The notes beneath the pieces were generated by a model. That model was not told the DNA's origin. It made no database searches and saw nothing but the letters and a program-made list of their open reading frames with translations. Shown piece after piece: positions 17,755 through 26,551 of a stretch of DNA of 64,000 nt. How positions within the stretch are numbered: the stretch's first letter is position 1; every line of letters starts with the position of its first letter. A program made the translations under genes and the position numbers. The DNA comes from Ammoniphilus sp. YIM 78166 (GTDB lineage Bacteria > Bacillota > Bacilli > Aneurinibacillales > RAOX-1): contig NZ_SDLR01000002.1 in NCBI RefSeq assembly GCF_004522215.1, positions 558,001-622,000 of the forward strand, given 5' to 3'.

Positions 17755-18843
17755 GTGGCAAAGGCTAGATCAACCCCTGATTTTATCATTATCATTTCAA
17801 CGCTAATCTTATTGTGTATCGGTGTCGTCATGGTTTACAGTTCCAGCGCAGTAGTAGCCATAGGAAAAGGGGATCCTTTCTTTTTCACGAAGAGGCAGCT
17901 TATTTTTGCGGTGCTAGGGATTGTAGCCATGTTTTTTATGATGAATGTGGATTACTGGGTCTGGAAGAAATGGGCGAAAGTAGGGTTACTTACTTGTTTT
18001 GGTTTGCTTGTTTTAGTTCTGATCATTGGTAATACCGTGAACGGCGCCAAAAGCTGGCTAGGAATCGGGGCGTTTGGAATTCAGCCTGCAGAGTTTACCA
18101 AGCTTGGCATGGTCGTGTTTCTTGCGAAATGGCTATCGGAGAATCAAAAGAACATTGTGTCTTTTCGAAAAGGTTTAGTTCCGGCATTAGGAATCCCAGG
18201 ACTTGCTTTTGCCCTCATTATGCTTCAGCCTGATCTTGGTACAGGCACTGTCCTCATGGGCACGGCCGTTCTCATGATTTTTGTAGCAGGATGTCGCATA
18301 CAGCACTTGGCAGGTTTGGCTCTTCTTGGTGTAGCAGGATTTGTAGGACTTATTTTAGCTGCGCCTTATCGCATCAAAAGGATTACGGCCTTTATAGATC
18401 CTTGGCAGGATCCGCTAGGTGCGGGTTATCAGCTCATTCAATCCTTATATGCCATTGGACCCGGTGGGATTATGGGCTTAGGCTTAGGAATGAGCCGGCA
18501 AAAGTTCTACTATCTGCCCGAACCGTATAATGATTTTATTTTTTCCATCCTTGCGGAAGAGCTTGGTTTTATTGGCGGATCGCTTGTATTAATGCTGTTT
18601 CTACTCATTCTCTGGAGAGGTATGAGGGTCGCTATTACAGCTCCTGATCAATTTGGCAGCCTATTGGCTGTGGGAATTGTGGGCATGATCGCCATCCAGG
18701 TCATTATTAATGTAGGTGTTGTAACGGGGATGTTTCCTGTCACCGGTATCACCTTGCCTTTCTTAAGTTATGGGGGATCATCACTAACCTTGATTTTAAC
18801 AGGTATGGGTGTCCTTCTGAACATTTCTCGCTTTGCTAGATAA
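17755..18843 (+). CDS. spoVE: SEDS-family cell-wall polymerase SpoVE (FtsW/RodA family)
   Basis: A 362-residue membrane protein with about ten transmembrane segments and SEDS hallmarks: GVVMVYSSS near the N-terminus, GAKSWLGIGAFGIQPAEFTKLGMV, LQPDLGTGTVLM with the conserved Asp, GAGYQLIQSLYAIGPGGIMGLG, and a C-terminal LPFLSYGGSSL. SEDS proteins polymerise glycan strands together with a class B PBP; spoVE in this position works with SpoVD in cortex synthesis. The GTG at 17755 follows AGAGGTGGCGG. The paralogue FtsW, which has essentially the same motifs, is the alternative; the position between murD and murG and the presence of spoVD favour SpoVE. The 100 bases before it show no promoter that I can name. 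Confidence 0.88.
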   Translation: MAKARSTPDFIIIISTLILLCIGVVMVYSSSAVVAIGKGDPFFFTKRQLIFAVLGIVAMFFMMNVDYWVWKKWAKVGLLTCFGLLVLVLIIGNTVNGAKSWLGIGAFGIQPAEFTKLGMVVFLAKWLSENQKNIVSFRKGLVPALGIPGLAFALIMLQPDLGTGTVLMGTAVLMIFVAGCRIQHLAGLALLGVAGFVGLILAAPYRIKRITAFIDPWQDPLGAGYQLIQSLYAIGPGGIMGLGLGMSRQKFYYLPEPYNDFIFSILAEELGFIGGSLVLMLFLLILWRGMRVAITAPDQFGSLLAVGIVGMIAIQVIINVGVVTGMFPVTGITLPFLSYGGSSLTLILTGMGVLLNISRFAR

Positions 18844-18894
18844 AAATTCAACCCATCGAATGGGATTGGATAGATTGAAGTGGTGATTGTACAG

Positions 18895-19992
18895 ATGAAA
18901 ATTATCGTTTCTGGCGGCGGAACAGGGGGGCATATCTACCCTGCTCTAGCCATAGCCAAGCAAATAATCGAGCAGCATCCAGACGGGAAAATTTTGTACA
19001 TTGGCAGTGGAAAAGGCCTAGAAGCCGATATTGTCCCTAAAGCTGGAGTGGACTTTAAGGCAATCGAAATTAGTGGCTTTAAGAGAAGTCTTTCAATAGA
19101 AAATATAAAAACGATTATTCGATTTTTTCGCGCGGTGACGGAATCGAAAAAAATGATCCGTGAGTTTGGAGCTGACGCTGTGGTTGGAACTGGGGGGTAT
19201 GTATGCGGACCGGTTGTGTATGCTGCAGCAAAATTAGGAATCCCGACGTTAGTACACGAGCAAAACGTGATACCAGGGTTGACTAATAAATTCTTGTCTC
19301 GACATACAGACCGCATTGCCGTTTCGTTTTCGGGCTCCGCCCAATATTTTCCCAAGGATAAAGTCGTGGTCACAGGAAATCCCAGAGCCACTGAAGTGGC
19401 GAAGGCTGATCCAGAACAAGGGCGTTCTTCGCTAGCTGTCCGGCCTTCCCGCAGAATCATTTTAGTTGTAGGAGGGAGCCGAGGGGCTAGAGCAATTAAC
19501 GAGGCTTTTCTACAAGCGGTCCCTGAACTCGCAACGAAGAAGGATCTTCATTTTATATACGTAACCGGAGAAGTCCACTATCAAAAGGTCAAGGAACAGC
19601 TAGAAAAGCACGAGATCCAATCCAATGTAAGTGTTTATCCGTTTATATACAATATGCCGCAAGTACTGGCAGCAACGGACTTGATTGTGAATCGGGCTGG
19701 GGCCTCATTCCTAGCTGAAATCACTTCGCTGGGTATTCCATCCATTCTCATCCCATCTCCCTATGTAACCAATAACCATCAAGAAAAAAATGCGAGATGG
19801 CTGGAGGAACATGGAGCAGCAACCGTCATTCTTGAAAAGGACCTTACAGGACCTTCTCTCATTGAATCCATTGATCACATTATGATGAATAAAACCAAGT
19901 GGTTTGAAATGAAAGCTGCTGCCAAAAAGCTGGGAGAGCCTAAAGCCGCTAATAAACTTTATGAAGAGTTGAAACGCCTAGTTTCTAAATAG
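18895..19992 (+). CDS. murG: UDP-GlcNAc:undecaprenyl-PP-MurNAc-pentapeptide GlcNAc transferase
   Basis: A 365-residue GT28 glycosyltransferase that turns lipid I into lipid II at the inner membrane face. ISGGGTGGHIYPALAIA-type loop (VSGGGTGGHIYPALA) lies at the N-terminus, GGYVCGPVVYAA and HEQNVIPGLTNKFLS in the acceptor domain, and VGGSRGARAINEAFL plus RAGASFLAEITSLGIPSILIPSPY in the UDP-GlcNAc domain. The frame opens at GTG 18880, but the ATG at 18895 follows GTGGTGATT and gives the normal N-terminus. It continues the cluster order; murB starts 97 bases later. Confidence 0.96.
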   Translation: MKIIVSGGGTGGHIYPALAIAKQIIEQHPDGKILYIGSGKGLEADIVPKAGVDFKAIEISGFKRSLSIENIKTIIRFFRAVTESKKMIREFGADAVVGTGGYVCGPVVYAAAKLGIPTLVHEQNVIPGLTNKFLSRHTDRIAVSFSGSAQYFPKDKVVVTGNPRATEVAKADPEQGRSSLAVRPSRRIILVVGGSRGARAINEAFLQAVPELATKKDLHFIYVTGEVHYQKVKEQLEKHEIQSNVSVYPFIYNMPQVLAATDLIVNRAGASFLAEITSLGIPSILIPSPYVTNNHQEKNARWLEEHGAATVILEKDLTGPSLIESIDHIMMNKTKWFEMKAAAKKLGEPKAANKLYEELKRLVSK

Positions 19993-20088
19993 GCTGATGT
20001 CACAAAATGAATAGGCCCAGCATAAAATATATTAATAACGTGATATGAACATGATCCTGCGGCATTTTCGGAGGGGGGAAGAAGGGTA

Positions 20089-20994
20089 ATGAAGCAAATA
20101 GTAGAGGAACTGTTGAAAGCTGATATAGGAACGGTATTAGAGAATGAGCCCCTTGCCAACCATACAACTTGGAAAATTGGAGGCCCAGCAGATATATTTA
20201 TACAGCCTCGAGACAAATATGGCTTGGCAAGCGCTATGAAAATAGTTTATAAGTATAAGCTTCCCTGGCGCGTGATTGGAAAAGGCTCCAACTTGTTAGT
20301 ACAGGATAAGGGTATCCGCGGAATAGTGTTTAAATTGGCTGATGGATTGGATCATCTTCGTTTCGAAGATGATGTGGTGCATGTTGGAGCTGGGTATTCG
20401 TTTATTCGGCTCTCGGTTATGGCAGGAAAAGAGGGACTCACGGGATTGGAGTTTGCGGGCGGAATACCAGGTTCTGTAGGTGGGGCTGTTTACATGAATG
20501 CAGGTGCTCATGGATCAGAGCTATCACGAATTTTCAAATCAGCTGAGGTATTGACCGAAACCGGTGAGCTTGTTGAATATTTGCATGAGGACATGAAATT
20601 TAGTTATCGTCATTCTATCCTTCAAGAAACAGGTGGCTTAGTCGTATCTGCCGTATTGCAGCTGGCTCACGGGAATCGTAAAGAAATAGCAGATTCAATG
20701 GCTAGCTTCAAAGATAGAAGGAGAGCTACACAACCACTTCAGCTGCCATGTGCTGGCAGCGTGTTCCGAAATCCGCTGCCTGATCACGCAGGAAGGCTCA
20801 TAGAGGCTGCTGGATTAAAAGGATACTGCATTGGCGATGCACAAGTCTCGGAGAAGCATGCCAATTTCATTGTAAATCGGGGAAGGGCGACTGCCCAAGA
20901 TGTTCTTATGCTGATTGATTATATACAAAAGGAAATTGCTGAAAGGTATAAGGTTCAGTTAGTTCCAGAAGTTGAGGTGGTGGGTGAAGGATAA
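20089..20994 (+). CDS. murB: UDP-N-acetylenolpyruvoylglucosamine reductase
   Basis: A 301-residue FAD enzyme that reduces UDP-GlcNAc-enolpyruvate to UDP-MurNAc. HTTWKIGGPADIF, GKGSNLLVQDKGIRG and GLEFAGGIPGSVGGAVYMNAGAHG form the FAD-binding and active-site region; FKYRHS-type sequence (FSYRHS) and the PLPDHAGRLIEAAGLKG stretch follow. It belongs to the shorter type II MurB found in Firmicutes. The ATG at 20089 has an unusually G-rich upstream region (GGAGGGGGGAAGAAGGG). murA follows 15 bases downstream, so the two first committed steps of precursor synthesis are co-transcribed here. Confidence 0.96.
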   Translation: MKQIVEELLKADIGTVLENEPLANHTTWKIGGPADIFIQPRDKYGLASAMKIVYKYKLPWRVIGKGSNLLVQDKGIRGIVFKLADGLDHLRFEDDVVHVGAGYSFIRLSVMAGKEGLTGLEFAGGIPGSVGGAVYMNAGAHGSELSRIFKSAEVLTETGELVEYLHEDMKFSYRHSILQETGGLVVSAVLQLAHGNRKEIADSMASFKDRRRATQPLQLPCAGSVFRNPLPDHAGRLIEAAGLKGYCIGDAQVSEKHANFIVNRGRATAQDVLMLIDYIQKEIAERYKVQLVPEVEVVGEG

Positions 20995-21009
20995 TCCGGA
21001 GGTGAAACC

Positions 21010-22266
21010 ATGGAGAAATTTGCTGTCCAAGGTGGAAGGCCCTTGCACGGAAGCCTGCGCATCCACGGATCCAAGAATGCGGCCCTTCCGATACTTGCCG
21101 CCACAGTGCTGGCGGAAGGCCAGTACTCCATTCAGGATGTTCCTCACCTAACCGACATTTCAGTCATGCTCCAAATCCTCAATGCACTTGGGGCCAAAGC
21201 CAGTCATAACAATTCAGTAGTCACGATCGATACTTCCTCGCTGTTTTCCTCACACATTCCAGAAGACCTAATGGGACAAATGAGATCTTCCATATTCTTG
21301 ATGGGTCCGATGCTTGCTCGCTTTGGTGAAGTCACGATTTATCCTCCAGGGGGCTGCGCGATCGGAGAAAGAAAAATTGACCTGCATATACATGGACTAA
21401 AGGCACTCGGTGCCCATTTTTCTTCGACGGAAAACTATATTTACTGCCAGGCCGATCGGCTGATTGGGGCAGACATCGATCTTGCTTTCCCAAGTGTTGG
21501 GGCTACAGAAAACATAATGATGGCTGCAACCTTAGCCCAAGGGACTACAACGATAAACAATGCGGCGAAAGAGCCGGAGATTGTTGATTTGCAAAACTTT
21601 CTCAATCGGATGGGGGCTAAAGTTCAGGGAGCCGGAACATCAAAGATTATTATAGAAGGTGTTGCTCGACTGGATGCGATTCACTATCAAGTGATACCGG
21701 ATCGGATTGTTGCAGGCACGATGTTGCTGGCGGCATCCGTGGCTGGAGGAAGCCTTACGATTGAGAATGTGATAGCAGATCACATTAAACCCCTGATCGA
21801 GGTTACCAGGCAATGTGGTGTTGAAATAGACTATGCCCGTGATATAATAAATGTAGCCAGAAAAGGACCCGTTCATGCGGTTCCTCTCATTACAACAGGA
21901 CCTTATCCTGGTTTTCCGACGGATATGCAGGCTCAACTGATGACGTTCCTCTCTTTGACTAGAGGTTCTAGTATTATCCGCGAAACCATATTTGATAGTC
22001 GATATAGGCACGTCGATGCCCTAAGAAAAATGGGGGCCAAGATTGAGATCATGAAGAATGAAGCCCATATTGAAGGAACTGCATCTTTACGCGGTGCTGA
22101 GGTAGACGCCACGGATTTACGAGCGGGAGCGGCTATGATCTTGGCTGGATTAGCAGCAGAGGGAACTACGCTGGTTAGCCAAGTCCACCATATTGATCGA
22201 GGGTACGAAAGAATTGAAGAACAGCTGCAATCGATTGGGGCTTGCATTAAACGAATACAGACTTAA
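21010..22266 (+). CDS. murA: UDP-N-acetylglucosamine 1-carboxyvinyltransferase
   Basis: A 418-residue enolpyruvyl transferase that makes UDP-GlcNAc-enolpyruvate, the first committed step of wall synthesis and the target of fosfomycin. The active-site Cys is present at residue 116 in PPGGCAIGERKIDLH, so fosfomycin sensitivity at this residue is expected. SKNAALPILAATVLAEG near residue 22 and TDMQAQLMTFLSLTRG with the catalytic Asp are intact. The ATG follows GGAGGTGAAACC, a near-ideal ribosome site. In B. subtilis murA is not in this cluster; the murB-murA-divIB order resembles Paenibacillaceae. A hairpin follows the gene. Confidence 0.96.
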   Translation: MEKFAVQGGRPLHGSLRIHGSKNAALPILAATVLAEGQYSIQDVPHLTDISVMLQILNALGAKASHNNSVVTIDTSSLFSSHIPEDLMGQMRSSIFLMGPMLARFGEVTIYPPGGCAIGERKIDLHIHGLKALGAHFSSTENYIYCQADRLIGADIDLAFPSVGATENIMMAATLAQGTTTINNAAKEPEIVDLQNFLNRMGAKVQGAGTSKIIIEGVARLDAIHYQVIPDRIVAGTMLLAASVAGGSLTIENVIADHIKPLIEVTRQCGVEIDYARDIINVARKGPVHAVPLITTGPYPGFPTDMQAQLMTFLSLTRGSSIIRETIFDSRYRHVDALRKMGAKIEIMKNEAHIEGTASLRGAEVDATDLRAGAAMILAGLAAEGTTLVSQVHHIDRGYERIEEQLQSIGACIKRIQT

Positions 22267-22271
22267 GTGAG

Positions 22272-22300
22272 AAGCGGCATAGATCTTATGCCGCTTTTCA
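22272..22300 (+). terminator. Hairpin (weak terminator) after murA
   Basis: AAGCGGCATA (22272-22281) pairs perfectly with TATGCCGCTT (22287-22296) around GATCT. Only a short T-run follows, so read-through into divIB is likely. Confidence 0.65.
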
Positions 22301-22357
22301 AGCGTAAAGTAAAAAATATAAATATAGAGAAAGTTCTTAGGAGAGAGGAGACAAGCT

Positions 22358-23125
22358 ATGGGGGATTTTGAGAGAGTTCCCACTTTGACCAAGGAGCAGA
22401 AAAAGAAAAGGAAAGGCAACCGAATTCTTAAGGGGTTGGGATCGGTGTTCTTGGTTGGCCTTTGCATTCTTATTTTTTTTCGTTCTCCCTTAAGCAAGGT
22501 AGATGAAGTGAACATCACAGGGAATGAAATGTTAGAAACGGATCACGTTATTGCCCTCAGTAAAGTAGCAAAGGGAGATTCTTTTTTTTCGGTGCAACCG
22601 TCCGAGATTGAAGAAGAATTAAAGAAATTGCCAGAGGTTAAAGAAGTTCTTGTCACGCGCGAATTCCCGGGAAAAGTATGGATTGAGCTTTTGGAATACC
22701 GGCACGTTGCTTTTTTCATGGAAAGCCATACAAAGATCATTCCAGTTTTGGAAAATGGAATACGGTTGGAAAATAGGGTTTGGGATGATAGAGTTATAGA
22801 TAAGCCCATTTTGCGTGAATGGAAGGATCAAGTACTCCTTGCTAAATTATGTGAAGAATTAATGAAGGTGGAACCTCTTGTACTGCATGCTATATCAGAG
22901 ATTGAGCCTGCATTGGTTGAGGATCCGCAAAGAATAATTCTTTATATGAAGGATGGATATGAGGTACATACCTCCATACGTCATTTTGCTAAGAATATGT
23001 CTTGGTATCCCTCCTTTGTTGCGAATCTGAAGCAAGAAGGAAAAGATAAGGGGACAATCATGCTCTTAGATGGCAAGTGGTTCATCCCTTATGAAAATGT
23101 GGATGGTAAAGCGGGGGGCAACTGA
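22358..23125 (+). CDS. divIB: Cell division protein DivIB/FtsQ
   Basis: A 255-residue bitopic divisome protein. The N-terminal basic tail (KEQKKKRKGNR) is followed by one membrane helix (about residues 27-44), a POTRA domain beginning at LSKVDEVNITGNEML, and a beta domain. The family signature VTREFPGKVWIELLEYRHVAF lies near residue 99. It stabilises the FtsL-DivIC complex at the septum. The ATG follows AGGAGAGAGGAGAC. The stop codon overlaps the start of the following DUF881 gene (TGATG), indicating coupling. The protein is diverged, as is usual for this family, and position supports the call. Confidence 0.92.
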   Translation: MGDFERVPTLTKEQKKKRKGNRILKGLGSVFLVGLCILIFFRSPLSKVDEVNITGNEMLETDHVIALSKVAKGDSFFSVQPSEIEEELKKLPEVKEVLVTREFPGKVWIELLEYRHVAFFMESHTKIIPVLENGIRLENRVWDDRVIDKPILREWKDQVLLAKLCEELMKVEPLVLHAISEIEPALVEDPQRIILYMKDGYEVHTSIRHFAKNMSWYPSFVANLKQEGKDKGTIMLLDGKWFIPYENVDGKAGGN

Positions 23126-23874
23126 TGAAAATACGTAGAATACATGTTTATCTTACCTTGGTCTTATTGGCTTTCGGTTTTATTGTCTCCTACTCCGTAC
23201 AGTTCACCAAGAGCATTTCTACAAGCACGACTCCATACACGGACTCTCAATGGGAAAAGAAACAGAAGCTGCAAGAGAAAATCTTAGAAGAACAAATTCA
23301 AGTACAAAAATTAGAAGAGCAATTACAGAAGATTAAGCACAGAGTCTCTGAAATTGAACGAAAGATGGGGGAACAAGAGGACCAGGCTCGTGAAGTACTA
23401 GAGCAATTGGATGAGGTTCGTATGTGGGCTGGTTTATTGCCTGTTACGGGAAAAGGGCTGATGGTCGTGCTCAATGACAGCAAAACACTTCCTGAGTCAG
23501 GCAATATGAATGATTATATCGTCCACGAAGAACAGATTCGACAAGTTGTTAATGAGATGTTTTCGGCTGGTGCAGAAGCGATTAGTATTAATGGGCAACG
23601 CCTTACATCTATTTCTGCCATCCGCTGCGTGGGACCGACGGTGCTTGTGAATGAAGTGAAAATTGTCCCTCCATTTGAAATCTCGGGTATTGGTGATCCG
23701 GATATCTTGGTAACTGCACTGGAAATGCCAGGAGGAGTCATCCAAAACTTTAAGGATTGGACGAACATCGAGGTGAAGCTCGAAAAGAAGGAAAAAATGG
23801 ACTTACCTGCCTATACAGGAGATAGCCAAAAGCTCTTCCGTTCCGACAACTCCGTAATGAAAGAGGATTCTTAG
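23125..23874 (+). CDS. ylxW: DUF881 family membrane-anchored protein (first of two)
   Basis: A 249-residue protein with an N-terminal membrane helix (about residues 8-25), a long coiled coil (about 45-95, EEQIQVQKLEEQLQKIKHRV region) and a DUF881 domain with GLLPVTGKGLMVVLND, VNEMFSAGAEAISINGQRL and GPTVLVNEVKIVPPFEI. DUF881 proteins occur between divIB and ftsA in many sporulating Firmicutes; their biochemical role is unknown. It overlaps divIB by one base and is followed by a second DUF881 gene one base after its stop. The two copies share the GAxAISING pattern and probably arose by duplication. Confidence 0.88.
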   Translation: MKIRRIHVYLTLVLLAFGFIVSYSVQFTKSISTSTTPYTDSQWEKKQKLQEKILEEQIQVQKLEEQLQKIKHRVSEIERKMGEQEDQAREVLEQLDEVRMWAGLLPVTGKGLMVVLNDSKTLPESGNMNDYIVHEEQIRQVVNEMFSAGAEAISINGQRLTSISAIRCVGPTVLVNEVKIVPPFEISGIGDPDILVTALEMPGGVIQNFKDWTNIEVKLEKKEKMDLPAYTGDSQKLFRSDNSVMKEDS

Positions 23875-23875
23875 C

Positions 23876-24592
23876 ATGAGGCCAAGAAAAGAAGTTCCAT
23901 TTATTATCATTTTAATCAGTATTATTATTGGATTTATGCTGGCTGTCCAGTTTAAGTCCTACAACACAGCCGCAGCGCCAGAATCTAAAGATATTTCCCA
24001 GTTGCGTCAAGATCTTCAGAAAGAGCTAGAACGCCATCAGCGGCTTCTTACGGAAATATCAAAGTACGATCAACTGCTCTATGAGTATGAGAATCCTTTA
24101 AATCAGGCTGACTCCGTTAAAGTCATGAAAGAGGAATTACAACGAATTCAAATATTCGCGGGATTAGCTTCACTTGAAGGTAAAGGTTTGACGATTAAAA
24201 TTGAGGAAATGCCGCAATTTTCTAGTCAGCAAGAGATGAGCAGCTTGACTCAAATCTATGATGATGACCTGCGATACATCGTCAACGAATTATTTGGAGC
24301 TGGTGCACAGGCGATCTCTATTAATGGCAACCGGATGAACCCGACAACTTCGATTCGCAATGTTGGCAATGATATTCAGATCGATACACGAGTAATTAAG
24401 CTTCCGTATGAAATTAGGGTGATCGGTGATCCGGATGTTTTGGAATCGGCGATGAAGCTAAAAGGATTTGAAGAGTACTTTATGGTCATCAATAAGAAAA
24501 TAACAATGAAAAAGCTAGACAAATTACTAATTCCTGCCTATGATGGAAAAGGTATGATCCGTTTTATGAAACCGCTGAAGGAAGGGTCATAA
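23876..24592 (+). CDS. ylxX: DUF881 family membrane-anchored protein (second of two)
   Basis: A 238-residue paralogue of the preceding protein with the same plan: membrane helix (about residues 9-25), coiled coil (about 40-85) and a DUF881 domain with GLASLEGKGLTIKIEE, VNELFGAGAQAISINGNRM and IKLPYEIRVIGDPDVLESAMKL. The ATG follows one base after the preceding stop, so translation is coupled. Only four bases separate it from sbp. A tandem DUF881 pair in front of sbp-ftsA-ftsZ suggests a membrane-associated role in division or sporulation, but no activity has been assigned to the family that I know of. Confidence 0.87.
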   Translation: MRPRKEVPFIIILISIIIGFMLAVQFKSYNTAAAPESKDISQLRQDLQKELERHQRLLTEISKYDQLLYEYENPLNQADSVKVMKEELQRIQIFAGLASLEGKGLTIKIEEMPQFSSQQEMSSLTQIYDDDLRYIVNELFGAGAQAISINGNRMNPTTSIRNVGNDIQIDTRVIKLPYEIRVIGDPDVLESAMKLKGFEEYFMVINKKITMKKLDKLLIPAYDGKGMIRFMKPLKEGS

Positions 24593-24596
24593 TAAG

Positions 24597-24953
24597 ATGT
24601 GGTTACCGATTATTGGTCTCATTGTTGGTATTATTTTAGGTCTTTCCTCTGAATTCACCGTGCCTGTAGAGTATCGCAACTACTTATCCATTGCCGTGCT
24701 TGCAGCGCTAGATACCGTTTTTGGAGGAATACGCTCCTATTTAGAAAATATTTTTGATATTAAAGTCTTTATGTCAGGTTTCTTTTTTAACACCCTTTTA
24801 GCAGCTGGACTAGCTTTCTTGGGTGTTTATATGGGAATTGACCTTTATCTTGCGGCCATATTTGCTTTCGGTGTGAGGCTATTCAATAATATAGCTGTTA
24901 TACGAAGAATTATGATTGGACGCTGGTTTAATGACAAGTCCTATAACGATTAA
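24597..24953 (+). CDS. sbp: Small basic protein Sbp (DUF1290)
   Basis: A 118-residue integral membrane protein with about four hydrophobic segments. The SAVLAALDTVFGGIRSYLE-type stretch (AVLAALDTVFGGIRSYLEN) and the C-terminal FNNIAVIRRIMIGRWF are typical of the DUF1290/Sbp family, always found just upstream of ftsA in Bacillales. The function is unknown. The ATG is four bases from the end of the second DUF881 gene. The following 276 bases hold no gene but contain a probable sigma-H promoter and a hairpin before ftsA. Confidence 0.92.
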   Translation: MWLPIIGLIVGIILGLSSEFTVPVEYRNYLSIAVLAALDTVFGGIRSYLENIFDIKVFMSGFFFNTLLAAGLAFLGVYMGIDLYLAAIFAFGVRLFNNIAVIRRIMIGRWFNDKSYND

Positions 24954-25062
24954 GCAGAGAATACGACTTTTTTTTCAGTGCTTAATTGTCTGAATAGCTC
25001 CATTTGTTGGTTTTGTTGTAAATTATTGTTATACGCTTTTTGAGAAAAAAAATGTAAAAAAA

Positions 25063-25091
25063 AAAGGGAATCTAGAAGGGATGTTGAATTT
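25063..25091 (+). promoter_or_regulatory. Sigma-H-like promoter for ftsA-ftsZ
   Basis: AAAGGGAAT (25063-25071) matches the sigma-H -35 consensus RNAGGAWWW at all but one position. After an 11-base spacer, GTTGAATTT (25083-25091) matches the -10 consensus RNNGAATWW fully. A sigma-H promoter before ftsA is known in B. subtilis, where it raises FtsAZ for asymmetric division. Transcripts would start close to 25098, at the base of a hairpin. Confidence 0.6.
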
Positions 25092-25130
25092 AAGTTAATA
25101 GGCTAAAAAGAATTTTAGCCTAAACATCCC
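25078..25130 (+). other. Two-part hairpin in the ftsA leader
   Basis: TAGGCTAAAA (25099-25108) pairs perfectly with TTTTAGCCTA (25113-25122) around AGAA. Directly stacked outside it, GGGATGTT (25078-25085) pairs with AACATCCC (25123-25130), leaving a 13-base bulge (25086-25098) that contains the end of the sigma-H -10 box. No T-run follows, so it is not a classical terminator. Confidence 0.75.
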
Positions 25131-25229
25131 AACAAGTAGGGGAGAAGGGCGTTTGTCTCCTTCTTCTTTTGAAAACAGACTGTTAATAGATTTGGAAGCT
25201 GGAGTTCATGCAGGGGAGGTGCCAAAGGA

Positions 25230-26501
25230 TTGAACAACAACGACCTACTAGTAAGCTTAGACATCGGTACATCCAAAGTGAGAGTCATAATTGGAGAAGT
25301 CCATAATGGATCCATTAATATCATAGGGGTAGGCACAGCAGAATCCCAAGGAATAAAAAAGGGAGCCATCGTTGACATAGACCAGACGGTTCTTGCTATA
25401 AGAGAAGCTTTAGATCAAGCGGAACGAATGGTGGATGTAAGCATACGAGATGTATACGTTGGAATCTCAGGCAATCATATTGAATTAATTATTAGTCACG
25501 GTGTGGTTGCTGTTTCCAGTGAGAATAGGGAGATCGGTGATGAGGATATCCGTCGGGTAACCGATGCAGCAAAGGTTATCGCAATTCCTCCCGAAAAGGA
25601 AATTATTGATGTCGTTCCTATTGAGTACACGATTGATGGGTTATCCGGAGTGAATGATCCTCATGGGATGATCGGTATCCGATTAGAGATGGAAGGAACT
25701 ATTATCACGGGTTCGAAGACCATAATCCATAACTTGTACCGTTGCGTTGAGAAGGCAGGGCTAAATATTGCCGGCTTCTACCTTCAGTCCTTGGCAGCAA
25801 GCGATGTCGCTCTTTCTAAGGATGAGAAGAACCTGGGCGTTGTGCTAGTCGATATGGGAGCTGGATCTACGACAATTGCTATCTTTGAGCAAGGAACATT
25901 GGCTGGTGTGAGTACGATACCCATCGGCGGAGATTACATAACAAGTGATATTGCTTACGCACTCCGCACTTCCACTGAGGAAGCGAAACGACTGCAAGTC
26001 AAATATGGGTCAGCGATGATAGACCATGCTTCTCCGAACGAAAAGTTTAAGGTGAAGAGGATTGGCAGCAATACAGACTTAGAATGCACGCAATTGGATC
26101 TTGCCCATGTTATTGAGCCCAGAGTCGCTGAGATTATTGGCTTGGTTCAAGATGAAGTAGTTAAGCTCGGCTACTCAGGTGAGATTCCTGCCGGCTATGT
26201 ATTGACAGGGGGCGTCGCAGGGATGCCGGGAGCAGTAGAACTGGCAAGAGAAGAGCTTCAAGTCCCTGTCCGTGTGGCGATGCCAGATTATATCGGCGTT
26301 CGCGATCCTTCTTATACAATTGGAGTAGGATTAATCAAGTACGCATCTAAACACTCGGTTATTCGTCAACCTATGACGATGGAGAAGGAAAAGGTGCCCG
26401 CCCAAGTGAAAGCCATAAAGAAGCCAACCAATCCGAAAGATAAGGATAAGGACAACGGTGTAATTGATAAAGTTAAAAATTGGTTTAGTGAATTTATTTA
26501 A
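25230..26501 (+). CDS. ftsA: Cell division protein FtsA
   Basis: A 423-residue actin-like ATPase that tethers FtsZ filaments to the membrane. VSLDIGTSKVRVIIGE is the phosphate-1 motif, the family-specific 1C domain follows, VVLVDMGAGSTTIAIF is phosphate-2, and VLTGGVAGMPGAVELARE is the adenosine motif. A charged linker ends in the amphipathic membrane-targeting helix NGVIDKVKNWFSEF. The start is TTG at 25230, nine bases after GGGGAGGTG. A sigma-H-like promoter and a hairpin lie in the 276-base gap upstream. ftsZ follows after 50 bases. Confidence 0.97.
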   Translation: MNNNDLLVSLDIGTSKVRVIIGEVHNGSINIIGVGTAESQGIKKGAIVDIDQTVLAIREALDQAERMVDVSIRDVYVGISGNHIELIISHGVVAVSSENREIGDEDIRRVTDAAKVIAIPPEKEIIDVVPIEYTIDGLSGVNDPHGMIGIRLEMEGTIITGSKTIIHNLYRCVEKAGLNIAGFYLQSLAASDVALSKDEKNLGVVLVDMGAGSTTIAIFEQGTLAGVSTIPIGGDYITSDIAYALRTSTEEAKRLQVKYGSAMIDHASPNEKFKVKRIGSNTDLECTQLDLAHVIEPRVAEIIGLVQDEVVKLGYSGEIPAGYVLTGGVAGMPGAVELAREELQVPVRVAMPDYIGVRDPSYTIGVGLIKYASKHSVIRQPMTMEKEKVPAQVKAIKKPTNPKDKDKDNGVIDKVKNWFSEFI

Positions 26502-26551
26502 TTGGATTTAAACTTAATATGGTTTAAGACATGTGAGGGGGACTAGCAAGA

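Noticed and set aside
17653-18843. Missing ftsW as a sign of gene loss
   Set aside because: Bacillales normally carry spoVE at this position and ftsW elsewhere.
18936-19460. Open frame of 174 codons on the - strand inside murG
   Set aside because: Antisense shadow of murG with no recognisable motif.
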